Shown here in pieces: positions 8,444 to 16,113 of a stretch of DNA of 20,926 bases. Each line of letters begins with the position of its first letter. Within the stretch, counting starts at the first letter, position 1. A program made the position numbers and the translations under genes. Location of the stretch: positions 1 through 20,926 of IMG/VR virus record IMGVR_UViG_3300033064_001703. The stretch is one strand, 5' to 3'. Source of the DNA: a virus. The notes beneath the pieces were generated by a model, which was not told where the DNA came from, did no database searches, and saw only the letters and a program-made list of their open reading frames with translations.

Positions 8444-10708
8444 TTATTGTGGTTGCTGTCTTTTGGCTGCTGCCGTTTCTTCTGCCTCGACCCGCTTCCG
8501 GGTTTCTTTCAAGCCAATAGAGAAGGTTCTGACATTCGTTTTAACGTCAGCCTCCAACATGGCCAGCTTGGCTTGGAATTTTGAAAGCTCCGTACGCTGG
8601 TTAGCGTGCTGTGCTTCACGTTGTGCGGTCTGTAGGTCTCCCTGCACTTCGGATAGTTGTTGGGCGTAATTCTCAAGTGCTTGACGCTGCTGTGCCAGTA
8701 CTGAGTTACGTTCCAAAATTTCTTCCGTGTCCTCGATGTCGCTTCCGCGAAGCACGGCGATATCATCCACAAGGCCACGATCAAACATTTGCATGAGGTT
8801 ATCGAAGCGGCTCCACCTGTTCTGTGGCAGGGTAGATCCGGCCTGAATAACCATGTCGTACCTACCGATCGTCACATCGTTGATGCGCTCGGCTTGGTAG
8901 TCATAGGTTGTCTGAGGGAACTGCTGGTTAATCGTTGTCTCGACGAGCTCGCCAGACGGGTTCACTAAGCGAATAACCTTCTCCTCGGTATATATTTTCT
9001 GGGCGTAGTCCTTCATAACGTTACCCACGCGCTCGAGCGAGGCATGGGCGCCATCAAGTTTCTGCTTCATGCGGCGTAGGCCCATCTCATCTTGGGCCAA
9101 TACACCGCGGAATGTGCCCTGTCCAGCGTCCGGAGACCCTTGCTGGACGGCGTAGATACCGGCGATGCGCTCCATAAGCGCAATGGCCCGGTCGATGTTG
9201 GCGTATAAGGCTTGCGGCAATGGAGGAAGTGACGCAATGACAACACCGCCCGGACTGCCGGCGCTGGTCCCAAACCCCGGATTGTAAGGAATCATGGCCG
9301 TTCCGGCCTTTGCCCATTCCTGTTCGACGGCGGCGACATCCTTTATAGACCCTTCAGGGTAGAATACCTTCTGGTTTGTGCTCGTCGCAAGGTGGGCCAG
9401 TATCAATGACTGGCTTTTATTGATCAGATCCTGTAGGTCCTTTAACCTATCGACATCAGAAATTGGGTACGGGTTTCTGTTGGAGATGTTAGGAAAAGGA
9501 ATGATCGGAAAATGCTCGGTCGGCAGGTCGTATGGTTCGTAGAGCAACATCATCCCACACGAACAGACAACGCGCACGCGCGTCATCATGAAGGGGATGG
9601 AGGAAATTGTTTTGTTGGCGACGAGTTCGCCGACGGTGACGGGCTGCATGGCGACCGTTGACCCGGGGATAGAATCAGGCGAAGCGTCTTCTGGTCCGGG
9701 AGTAGGAACAGGGTTCTGAGGAACGTATTGACCACTCTCATCCACAACAGGAGGAAGTGCCACCATGTGGAAGACGGGGCCAAGCGCGTTGTACATCTCA
9801 TCGTAGGCGGCAATGCGGTCTTTATCCAAGACGATCTTATCAACGCCAGCTTCTGTAACGATGTAGGCAGGGTCATCGAGGCGTTCTTCGTACTTCTGCT
9901 CATCTAAGATTTCGTCCCTGCTTGTCTCAGGGTTGAACATCCTGTGGTGGCGGCGCTTTACTTTTTCGTAGCGCTCTATGATCTCGTATTGCTCTTGTTC
10001 ACGAGTGAACGTAAACGCGCCAGTCACGTCGTACTGGTGTATCGGAATGCTGTTGGTGCGATCTTTCGACGTGGACCACGGGTAACTATTGCGCTGGTAT
10101 CCATGGAACGGGAGCGCGTCTGCGACATCTTTGCCCCATATCTCGGCCACTTGGCTCTTGGAGAATAACTGCCTAGTCATTACCCATGCCGCATCGTCCC
10201 ATAAAGGGTCCGTGCTCCGGGGGTCGGGGAATACTTCTTTAGGATCGAGGTCTTTAAATAATACCTCGCCTTTCCCGTAGTCAGCGTCCCAGTCTACATA
10301 CACATGAGCCACGCCGCGCCCTTGCACGTAGTTGTCCCTGATGATGTTAGTTATGCGCTGCTGTCCGCGAGACTCGGTCCACATCCACTGGAATAGATCG
10401 CTCCAGACGGCGGCCATCTTGCGATCTGATCCTTCCCGGGGGGTGGCTCGGAACGATGGTTTGTTGGCAGTGAGCATACCCACGGCCTGTTCCACGACTT
10501 GGAAGATGGTCTGAATGGCGATAGGCTGCTGGCCACGTTCGCCTAAAACGGCTTTCTGCTCAGGGGTCCAGTGGTTGCCAAAGAAGTAATCGAGATTGGT
10601 GGCAGCATTTATTGCCCATGTCTGCTGGCTTGACGCAGCTTCTTCATACCAAAGAGTGTTATTCTTGGCCTCGGCATTATTGATGATTACTCGGCCTTGA
10701 CCCGGCAT
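8444..10708 (-). CDS. Portal protein (P22-like)
   Basis: A 754-residue protein, the usual size for P22-type portals, immediately downstream of the large terminase. Recognisable features are the N-terminal helical region, ANKPSFRATPR at about 81-91, the QGRGVAHVYVDWDADYGKGE strand region at about 129-148, and the LDPKEVFPDPRSTDPLWDDA stretch at about 154-173 that is typical of this family. The last 90 residues form a Gln/Glu/Ala-rich coiled coil (LSEVQGDLQTAQREAQHANQ) that would make the barrel or internal extension. Role: a dodecameric ring at one capsid vertex through which DNA is packaged and ejected; it docks the terminase. ATG 10708 is preceded by CGGGAGCAC, so a copy of the repeated GTGCTCCCG motif serves as its ribosome-binding site. 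Confidence 0.88.
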   Translation of the reverse strand: MPGQGRVIINNAEAKNNTLWYEEAASSQQTWAINAATNLDYFFGNHWTPEQKAVLGERGQQPIAIQTIFQVVEQAVGMLTANKPSFRATPREGSDRKMAAVWSDLFQWMWTESRGQQRITNIIRDNYVQGRGVAHVYVDWDADYGKGEVLFKDLDPKEVFPDPRSTDPLWDDAAWVMTRQLFSKSQVAEIWGKDVADALPFHGYQRNSYPWSTSKDRTNSIPIHQYDVTGAFTFTREQEQYEIIERYEKVKRRHHRMFNPETSRDEILDEQKYEERLDDPAYIVTEAGVDKIVLDKDRIAAYDEMYNALGPVFHMVALPPVVDESGQYVPQNPVPTPGPEDASPDSIPGSTVAMQPVTVGELVANKTISSIPFMMTRVRVVCSCGMMLLYEPYDLPTEHFPIIPFPNISNRNPYPISDVDRLKDLQDLINKSQSLILAHLATSTNQKVFYPEGSIKDVAAVEQEWAKAGTAMIPYNPGFGTSAGSPGGVVIASLPPLPQALYANIDRAIALMERIAGIYAVQQGSPDAGQGTFRGVLAQDEMGLRRMKQKLDGAHASLERVGNVMKDYAQKIYTEEKVIRLVNPSGELVETTINQQFPQTTYDYQAERINDVTIGRYDMVIQAGSTLPQNRWSRFDNLMQMFDRGLVDDIAVLRGSDIEDTEEILERNSVLAQQRQALENYAQQLSEVQGDLQTAQREAQHANQRTELSKFQAKLAMLEADVKTNVRTFSIGLKETRKRVEAEETAAAKRQQPQ

Positions 10709-10712
10709 GCTT

Positions 10713-10807
10713 GTGCTCCCGTGATATAGTTACCTCGCGGAAGTTAATCAAGCGTGCTCCCCACAGCAATACAGTTGACTGTAGCATTTAATGCGGGAGC
10801 ACTGTAG
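10713..10807 (-). promoter_or_regulatory. Terminase-portal spacer with three GTGCTCCC motifs and nested palindromes
   Basis: This 95-base spacer is unusually long for the module. GTGCTCCC at 10754-10761 and GGGAGCAC at 10795-10802 form an inverted pair. Between them lie the dyads ACAGTTGACTGT (10771-10782) and GCATTTAATGC (10784-10794). A third copy (GTGCTCCCG, 10713-10721) is the ribosome-binding site of the portal gene when read on the minus strand. The nesting suggests an RNA structure or protein-binding site controlling portal expression. There is no T-run, so it is not a simple terminator. Confidence 0.5.
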
Positions 10808-13537
10808 TTAGACCGTCATCGGATCGATCATCTTTCGACGTGCTCCGTGGGCCTCGGGAGCATCTGTTACTTCGGTATGCCAAGGCGTGCTCCGGATGCG
10901 AACGGCCTTCTCTAAGGCATCGATCCAGTCATCCTTTCCGCGGGGGTAGGCCAAGAGCTGGTCGCGGCCTTCCTCAAACCCTTCAGGTAAATACACCTTC
11001 AGACTAGCGAATAAGGGCTGTAATGACTCGAGCCGAGACCCCTCGCCCTTCTTCTTCTGGGTAGGCTTATCCTTCATGTACACCACCTTGTGGTTCATCA
11101 CGAGGTAGGTCCAGATGTATTCGAACGCGGCCGACACCTCAAGGAGGCCCCTGAATGGTTTTATGACACGGTCGTTCTCCGCAATAGATATCACCACTTG
11201 GTCAGGAGGTAGGCGTCTAAGGACTCCCTCAGTGAGGATATATATATTATCATCCTTGTCAGTGCCCACGTTTACCACCGCCGTACTATCGGCCCCTACC
11301 GCCGTGGATGCCGCGGGGTCAACGCCCGTGGTAATAAGCACAGGAATACGCATGGGGGGTGAAAACTCTTTGCTTCCTCGCTTCTCAACGACCAATATAG
11401 CCTGACCGATCGCGTCGCGCTCGAGCGTACCACGCCACTCCTGAAGATACTCTAGGCGGAATATCTGGTCTTCGTCCCCTATGATCAGCGCCTCCCACTC
11501 CCTGTAGTAGGAACTGAGCATGCCGAGGCTTCTGGCTGTAGATTTCTCTTCCAACAACCTCGTTCGGGTAATATAATTTGGCCACAAGACCCCTTCCTTC
11601 GTGGTCCACTCGCGCGTCGCTGAGTCATACCATGTCGAAGTGTTATCCGTAGCTTGGTTCTTGTACCACAGAACACGCCACCCGGTGGCCTCCTGTAACT
11701 TCACCACCATACACTGAGTATTTATCGGGGTGCCGATAACAATAACGCGGCCCGTGCGGATATTGAGCGACGGAGTTATGGCCTGTAGTAACCACTTCCG
11801 GTTCGCATCCATGGAACCTTCTGTCTTCGTATTGTTCTCATCCTCTGGATCATCGCAATTGTGAGAAAGGCCAATAGGGGACGAATAGGTGCCACCCTCA
11901 GTGGTAATCGGTGAAACGATGGCGCTTCCGTCTGGTTGAGCATCTTTCACCTGTCTCCATGTATGGCCCTCCTCGATCATGCATGGGACGATTTTGTACC
12001 TAGTGGTCGGTGCGATGTCATATCCAAGCATATCTACACCGTCCCTCATGTACAAATCATACTTCGGCTGGGTCACGCTCATTCTTGACCCATCAGAAAA
12101 CGTCTCAAACCGGGTGCCCACACCACGCCTTACATACGACGGAATACCAAGCCTTGATAATGCCCGAGACAGTCTGTATAGCCCCTCTTTATTCACCGAC
12201 GTAAGGCGTATGCACGGGCGCACCTCGGTGTTTTTCACCCACCCATCAGCATCTATGTACCCAACGATGAGCTCTTTTAGATATGCCTCCTCCAAGTGAT
12301 AGATCCACTCAGGAGGGTTCTTAATAGAATTACCACCCTTCTGCGTCTTCAGCCAGCGAGCGATGGCGGCGTGCCTAATGATAACATTCGTACACCCCTG
12401 TCGGTCGTCGTAATGAACGGCATGTCCCCACTTTATCCAGAACGCGGATAAACGGTCCATCACAACATCATTAGAGCAGCTCCAAGATACCCTGCTACCC
12501 CCGATAGTGCCGTCGCCAAGCCAAAGCCCATACACCCACCACCACTCGGGGTCATCAAAGAACTCGGGCACAGTCATCTCTTCCTGCGGGCTTACGCCTG
12601 TTACACGGCCCTTATCACACCGGCTTGTGATATCATTCCCACCAGTGAAGGTATGAACAGGCTCCATGTCGGCCGCGCCAACACGGTTGTACACCACGGG
12701 ATCGCCGATCCAGTGATCACTGGTCAGGTCCTGCGCCTCCACCCAATCGGCTTCCCCAAATCTCCAGTGGCGCCGATGGCCCTTTTCACCCTTTGTCCAG
12801 TACTTAACCTTCTTCTTTGCCCAGAACCGGTGTTCGAGTGTCACATGCTCCGCATCAGGAACTCCCGCTACGCGCACGCGGATGACGGGCGCAAGCTTGT
12901 CAGCTTGCCGTTTTCCTATTTTCTCAACAGGGACGAGTCTACCATCAGCACCCCACACGAGGGTTCCCTTTTTGTGACACACGACCGCTGTCGGGCGAAG
13001 GTGAACCTTCTTCAACCCGCGGGCCTGTGTGCCCGTACTAAGCGCTGTGAGGATTGTACCGTCCTTCAGGATAACTTCCGTGCCCGTCCACTTCTTGGCC
13101 GTCTGGTAGCCCCAGTTGCCGAAGGTTTTCCGTAAACCTTTCGAGTAGTCTCCTTCTCCGCCGCTGTCGCCAAGGATCGCCTTTACGGTATCCAGCCGCT
13201 TAATGGCCTCACTGCGCGTCTTGGAGATAAGGACAATGTGCTTCACCGTCTGCTTCGGGGAGCTCGCTCCACCATTCATGAAGCGCCACCGGTCCTCTAA
13301 GAAAATATGCCAGATAATGTACAGACAGGCGGCAACGGACGATTTTGCATGGCCACGAGGTGCCACTACTACCAAGGATCGCTGCCTAAAATCGCGCATG
13401 TGGCGCTCTAAATCATAATGAAACGGCGGCGTACCGGCCGTCATCATCTCTGGAATAAACACTTTGCCCAACATGATAAGGCTGGACGCCACTTGATTTA
13501 AAAACTTCTCCTTGGTATTGATCTGTGGCGCTTCCAT
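10808..13537 (-). CDS. terL: Large terminase subunit precursor interrupted by an intein
   Basis: A 909-residue precursor. The extein parts (1-186 and 561-909) join to a 535-residue terminase, a normal length. The ATPase domain has Walker A APRGHAKSS at 59-67. After splicing, Walker B reads TAVV-CDDPED, and the coupling motif is VIVIGTP at about 598-603. The nuclease domain has TTGVDPA with Asp740 and the C-terminal YPRGKDDWIDALEKAV with Asp869/870/873. Together these are the acidic residues expected of the RNase H-like headful or end-cutting nuclease. Role: ATP-driven DNA packaging into the procapsid through the portal, and genome cutting. ATG 13537 overlaps the stop of the upstream gene (TAATG). 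The C-terminal codons contain copies of the GGAGCAC repeat (HGARRK). The terminase is inactive unless the intein splices, because Walker B is split. Confidence 0.93.
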   Translation of the reverse strand: MEAPQINTKEKFLNQVASSLIMLGKVFIPEMMTAGTPPFHYDLERHMRDFRQRSLVVVAPRGHAKSSVAACLYIIWHIFLEDRWRFMNGGASSPKQTVKHIVLISKTRSEAIKRLDTVKAILGDSGGEGDYSKGLRKTFGNWGYQTAKKWTGTEVILKDGTILTALSTGTQARGLKKVHLRPTAVVCHKKGTLVWGADGRLVPVEKIGKRQADKLAPVIRVRVAGVPDAEHVTLEHRFWAKKKVKYWTKGEKGHRRHWRFGEADWVEAQDLTSDHWIGDPVVYNRVGAADMEPVHTFTGGNDITSRCDKGRVTGVSPQEEMTVPEFFDDPEWWWVYGLWLGDGTIGGSRVSWSCSNDVVMDRLSAFWIKWGHAVHYDDRQGCTNVIIRHAAIARWLKTQKGGNSIKNPPEWIYHLEEAYLKELIVGYIDADGWVKNTEVRPCIRLTSVNKEGLYRLSRALSRLGIPSYVRRGVGTRFETFSDGSRMSVTQPKYDLYMRDGVDMLGYDIAPTTRYKIVPCMIEEGHTWRQVKDAQPDGSAIVSPITTEGGTYSSPIGLSHNCDDPEDENNTKTEGSMDANRKWLLQAITPSLNIRTGRVIVIGTPINTQCMVVKLQEATGWRVLWYKNQATDNTSTWYDSATREWTTKEGVLWPNYITRTRLLEEKSTARSLGMLSSYYREWEALIIGDEDQIFRLEYLQEWRGTLERDAIGQAILVVEKRGSKEFSPPMRIPVLITTGVDPAASTAVGADSTAVVNVGTDKDDNIYILTEGVLRRLPPDQVVISIAENDRVIKPFRGLLEVSAAFEYIWTYLVMNHKVVYMKDKPTQKKKGEGSRLESLQPLFASLKVYLPEGFEEGRDQLLAYPRGKDDWIDALEKAVRIRSTPWHTEVTDAPEAHGARRKMIDPMTV
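11858..12979 (-). mobile_element. LAGLIDADG-endonuclease intein within terL Walker B
   Basis: Residues 187-560 of the precursor (374 residues) form a complete bifunctional intein. It starts with Cys187 (CHKKGTLVWGADGRLVPVEK, block A) and has a block B T..H pair in HVTLEHRFW (Thr233, His236). It ends in Ser-His-Asn (558-560) and is followed by +1 Cys561, the residues needed for class 1 splicing. Two dodecapeptide motifs of a LAGLIDADG homing endonuclease are intact: VYGLWLGDGTI (Asp342) and LIVGYIDADGW (Asp431). The endonuclease therefore looks active. The element is inserted between VV and CDDPED of Walker B, an essential and conserved site, as expected for homing elements. Confidence 0.92.
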
Positions 13538-14436
13538 TATTCCTCATCATCTTCTATATCTACACCAAATACCGGATTCGAGCGGTTCTCATACACGTCG
13601 AGGTCTGAATAATCCTTAAACTCAACCTGCCCTATATCCTCAGGAAGTTGCTTCTGATCCTCGCCAGCTTCGATGGCGTCAGCAAATGACCAGTCGTCAG
13701 CGTCGTCATCGTTTCGGTTGCCACTCTCCTCCGCATACGCCGCAGCGGACACCAGTTTGTACAAGAAGTCGGCGCCGTCGAGCATGTGCTTCGCGTTCTT
13801 GTTTGCCCTCGCCAGCTGGATAGCATCCTGCACCGTAACCACCACGTTGTCAAAGGTGATGTTCATGTCCCCGAGGGACTCCGCTAATTTTTTCATAAGG
13901 ATGTCCTGTACGATACGCTTCTTAAGTAGCCATTTAGCACGAGCGTTTGGTTTGAAGTCGCCGGGAGAAGCCATTCTACCGAACTCGGTCAGGTCTTTTG
14001 AGGTCAGTTTCCCCTTGCGTAAAAGCCATAGATTAACGTAAAAATCAAACGCCCGTTGACAGTTGCGCGTGCGGACAAAAATCTCAATACGTGAGCGAGG
14101 TGTGTGCGATGAGTACTGAACTCTGTTCTGTGGATAGTCCCTGTACGCAGACCACGATAGCTCAATTCCAGAAATAAAGCGCGGATCGACAATCTTTTTG
14201 GCCCCAGTAAAGTGTATCTCGTACGACCCCACTTCACCAAAAGGATTCTTGCGAACCACCTCCATCACGTATTCGTCGTCCGTGAGGACCCAGTCGCCAC
14301 TCTCCCCAATATACCACGGGGTAACGTAGAGAATACCCATGTCGTCCGCTTCCGCCTTGGTGAGGATCATGAACTCCCGCTTGGGACCGGCAAATTCAGG
14401 CGGCTTAGTAAAACTCCTGTATACGTAGTCAGGCAT
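13537..14436 (-). CDS. Hypothetical protein coupled to terL, small-terminase candidate
   Basis: A 299-residue protein if it starts at ATG 14436 (MPDYVYRSFTK). An in-frame GTG at 14505 would add 23 residues but lies well inside the upstream zinc-finger gene, so I prefer the ATG. The N-terminal half is mixed and aromatic. A helical centre (about 180-250: KDLTEFGRM, AKWLLKKRIVQDILMKKLAE, VQDAIQLARANKNAKHMLDG) is followed by a very acidic tail (DDDADDWSF, EDDEE). Its stop overlaps the terL ATG (TAATG), and the gene before terL usually encodes the DNA-recognising small terminase subunit. No clear helix-turn-helix is evident and the protein is longer than most small subunits, so this is a positional candidate only. 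Confidence 0.55.
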   Translation of the reverse strand: MPDYVYRSFTKPPEFAGPKREFMILTKAEADDMGILYVTPWYIGESGDWVLTDDEYVMEVVRKNPFGEVGSYEIHFTGAKKIVDPRFISGIELSWSAYRDYPQNRVQYSSHTPRSRIEIFVRTRNCQRAFDFYVNLWLLRKGKLTSKDLTEFGRMASPGDFKPNARAKWLLKKRIVQDILMKKLAESLGDMNITFDNVVVTVQDAIQLARANKNAKHMLDGADFLYKLVSAAAYAEESGNRNDDDADDWSFADAIEAGEDQKQLPEDIGQVEFKDYSDLDVYENRSNPVFGVDIEDDEE

Positions 14437-14623
14437 TTGCTTTATTGGGTTTAATCGGAATGTGAGCCCGGGCCCTGCGCATAACAACATCGTAGTGAGA
14501 TGCACAGGGGCGGCAGATGCTGAAGGTCACCGCACCAATAACAACCGAGAAGGCGGCGCCGTCAACCGTCTTATCACAGGCAGAACAGGTGCGGGTGTCC
14601 CCCTTGAACTGGATTTTAATCAC
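14429..14623 (-). CDS. Small zinc-ribbon-like protein
   Basis: A 64-residue protein with two paired cysteines, CSACDK at 18-23 and CRPCASH near residue 42, about 20 residues apart. This is the C-x2-C...C-x2-C layout of a small zinc ribbon or treble clef. The C-terminus is basic (RRARAHIPIKPNK). It starts with GTG at 14623, supported by an AAGGAAG site about seven bases upstream, and overlaps the preceding gene's end by 8 bases (GTGATTAA). It also overlaps the next gene's ATG by 8 bases. Likely a nucleic-acid-binding or structural zinc protein. The exact role is unknown. Confidence 0.6.
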   Translation of the reverse strand: MIKIQFKGDTRTCSACDKTVDGAAFSVVIGAVTFSICRPCASHYDVVMRRARAHIPIKPNKANA

Positions 14624-14894
14624 CTATAGCTTCCTTTACCCACATTTGATGCCAAGCCGTTATGGCCGTGTATAACGCCTTGTACGACGCTTCGTCATCT
14701 AGGATCTTGCCATGCCCGTCTGCAAAGATACCGTCCTTCGTCATGCGCACCATCTCGATGCCGTCGGGCGTGGTGAGCGCAACGGTAGGGTCAGCTACTT
14801 TCTTTGGGCGGAAGATCGCTGTGTCAGTTTCTTCCAGCGCGACCGGGTCTATCTCCATGGGAAAGTCGTCAATGTTTATGTGGTTTATGTTCAT
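14616..14894 (-). CDS. Hypothetical 92-residue protein
   Basis: I choose ATG 14894 (MNINHINIDDFPMEIDP). The frame continues upstream to 15134, but that extension overlaps another gene and has non-phage-like composition. The protein has an acidic N-terminus, a TTPDGIEMVRMTKDGIFADG segment that looks like a short beta hairpin, and a helical C-terminus (DDEASYKALYTAITAWHQMW). No family is recognised. The Shine-Dalgarno site is weak (GAGACGACC). It lies 19 bases after the 78-residue gene and overlaps the GTG-start zinc-finger gene, so all belong to one transcript. Confidence 0.6.
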   Translation of the reverse strand: MNINHINIDDFPMEIDPVALEETDTAIFRPKKVADPTVALTTPDGIEMVRMTKDGIFADGHGKILDDEASYKALYTAITAWHQMWVKEAIGD

Positions 14895-14913
14895 GGTCGT
14901 CTCGTTTAATGAT

Positions 14914-15150
14914 TTACTTCTTACCAAAGATCCGCTTGAATAAGCGAACCACCGCGCCCCGGATCTGGGCCTTCTTTCGGGGCAGCCAATCCTCTTCCCA
15001 CTCCGTGACGGGGTCCTTGATGGGAGGCTGATGAGGAATAGATAAACGGCGCTCAAGAAAAGCCCGTTGCTCCGGCGTCCAGTGGCGGTCATTAATCCAT
15101 TCACGCAGTTCAGCCTTGCGCCGCTCGTAGACATCTTGTTCCTTTGTCAT
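14914..15150 (-). CDS. Hypothetical basic 78-residue protein
   Basis: A charged, mostly helical small protein (EQDVYERRKAELREWINDRH) with a middle segment RHWTPEQRAFLERRLS and a strongly basic end (RGAVVRLFKRIFGKK). The amphipathic basic tail could bind nucleic acid or a membrane surface, but there is no recognised domain. ATG 15150 is preceded by a GGGAG site at a good distance, and it begins 12 bases after the SSB stop. Translation therefore probably continues from ssb in the same message. Confidence 0.6.
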   Translation of the reverse strand: MTKEQDVYERRKAELREWINDRHWTPEQRAFLERRLSIPHQPPIKDPVTEWEEDWLPRKKAQIRGAVVRLFKRIFGKK

Positions 15151-15162
15151 TGCGGTCTCCCG

Positions 15163-15621
15163 TTAAAACGGTAAGCTGTCGTCTGGCTCGAAGGTATAGT
15201 CGTCCTTTTTAGCAGCAGGTGCTCCCGTGCTTCCACCACCGCGTGCTCCGTGCTCCGTGCTCCCGCCTGATGGTGCTCCGTGCTCCCGTGCTCCGCCCAG
15301 CATCATCATCTCCCGAACCTTGATCTCCGTGATATACTTCGTGTTCCCGTCCTTGTCCTCGTAACTCCGCGTCTGAAGGGCGCCCTCAAAGTACGCCTGA
15401 GACCCTTTCTTCAGATACTCATTACAAATCTCCGCCAAGCGGGACCATGCCACCAGATTGTGCCATTCCGTCTTGTCAACCACTTCTCCGTTCGAATCCT
15501 TGTACGATTCGTTCGTGGCAAGCGTGAAGTTACAGACCGCCGTTCCGCTGCCTGTGTAGCGTAATTCAGGATCTTTTCCCAAATTGCCAACCAAAATAAC
15601 CTTGTTAATTCCTTTACTCAC
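15163..15621 (-). CDS. ssb: Single-stranded DNA-binding protein
   Basis: A 152-residue protein with the bacterial/phage SSB pattern. The OB-fold is at 1-110, starting INKVILVGNLGKDPELRYT and containing TEWHNLVAWSRLAEICNEYL and GSQAYFEGALQTRSYEDKDG. The disordered linker is Gly/Ala/Ser-rich, and the acidic tip is DDSLPF, which recruits partner proteins. Role: coats single-stranded DNA during phage replication and recombination. The start is GTG at 15621 with an AAAGGT site; no ATG fits. The linker is odd: it is built from GGAGCAC-type heptamers (EHGAPSGGSTEHGARGGGST), the same motif found elsewhere in the window, so repeat expansion has lengthened it. Confidence 0.95.
   Translation of the reverse strand: MSKGINKVILVGNLGKDPELRYTGSGTAVCNFTLATNESYKDSNGEVVDKTEWHNLVAWSRLAEICNEYLKKGSQAYFEGALQTRSYEDKDGNTKYITEIKVREMMMLGGAREHGAPSGGSTEHGARGGGSTGAPAAKKDDYTFEPDDSLPF
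15219..15294. repeat. Heptamer GTGCTCC array within ssb linker
   Basis: Seven copies of GTGCTCC (variants followed by G or CG) start at 15219, 15243, 15250, 15257, 15273, 15280 and 15288, several directly abutting. Related copies occur at 10713, 10754, 10795 (inverted), 10840, 10887, 15875, 15922 and 15951, and near matches at 15897 and 16079. Confidence 0.9.
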
Positions 15622-15658
15622 TGCTATTTACCTTTGATCTTCTTGTTTAAAATACCCA

Positions 15659-15871
15659 TTAGACGCTATCGTCGCGCCATAATTCTATCGAATCTGTCTG
15701 AATATCGTCATCAGCCACCATTGCCCTGCCGCCATATCTATGCATCTTCTTGGTTGCCTCTCTGACTACCATTTCTGCGATATGGGCTTCTGGAGCCGTT
15801 ACAATATGGGTGGCACTAACGTACCCCATCCAAGACCTATGAGAGAACACGTTTACCATAAATATTTTCAT
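15659..15871 (-). CDS. Hypothetical 70-residue protein
   Basis: A small protein starting MKIFMVNVFSHRSWMGYVSA and containing a helix (EAHIAEMVVREATKKMHRYG) and an acidic end (DDDIQTDSIELWRDDS). No family is recognised. ATG 15871 overlaps the stop of the upstream 80-residue gene as ATGA. The ribosome-binding site is CGGGAGCAC, a copy of the repeated motif that also precedes the portal gene. It lies in the run of small genes upstream of ssb. The function is unknown. Confidence 0.6.
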   Translation of the reverse strand: MKIFMVNVFSHRSWMGYVSATHIVTAPEAHIAEMVVREATKKMHRYGGRAMVADDDIQTDSIELWRDDSV

Positions 15872-16110
15872 GACGTGCTCCCGACCATGCCGAACATGCT
15901 CCGGAGCCTACCCATCACCGTGTGCTCCCGCCTAAATAGAGCCTCCTTCTGTGCTCCCGTAAGTGAGCGCATACGGCGCTGGCGCTGCGTTAGCCCGTTC
16001 TCAAAAACCTCGTACGAACATACGCCCAATAACCGCCGCTTGCCGTGGCGACTGCCTAGCGTGTTCATGTACGCCTGAATGCTCCGGCGAATTGTTCTGC
16101 TGTTACTCAT
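15868..16110 (-). CDS. Hypothetical basic 80-residue protein
   Basis: A very basic small protein (MSNSRTIRRSIQAYMNTLGS, GKRRLLGVCS, TQRQRRMRSLTGAQKEALFR). An Arg/Lys-rich helix pattern suggests nucleic-acid binding, but I recognise no family. ATG 16110 has a GAGAGGAA site. The C-terminal third contains three perfect GTGCTCC-type repeats on the coding strand (REH and GST codons). The last copy also provides the ribosome-binding site for the next gene. The stop overlaps the next start as ATGA. Confidence 0.6.
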   Translation of the reverse strand: MSNSRTIRRSIQAYMNTLGSRHGKRRLLGVCSYEVFENGLTQRQRRMRSLTGAQKEALFRREHTVMGRLRSMFGMVGSTS

Positions 16111-16113
16111 GCT

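Noticed and set aside
10842-10893. CRISPR-like spacing of GTGCTCC copies
   Set aside because: The motif is only 7 bases, spacings are irregular and copies fall within coding sequence. It is not a repeat-spacer array.
12653-13135. 160-codon open frame on the plus strand
   Set aside because: Antisense to the terminase and its intein, whose motifs are fully intact. No site or domain.
14895-15134. N-terminal extension of the 92-residue gene to 172 residues
   Set aside because: The extra part overlaps the 78-residue gene, which has a good start and site, and its composition is not protein-like. ATG 14894 is preferred.
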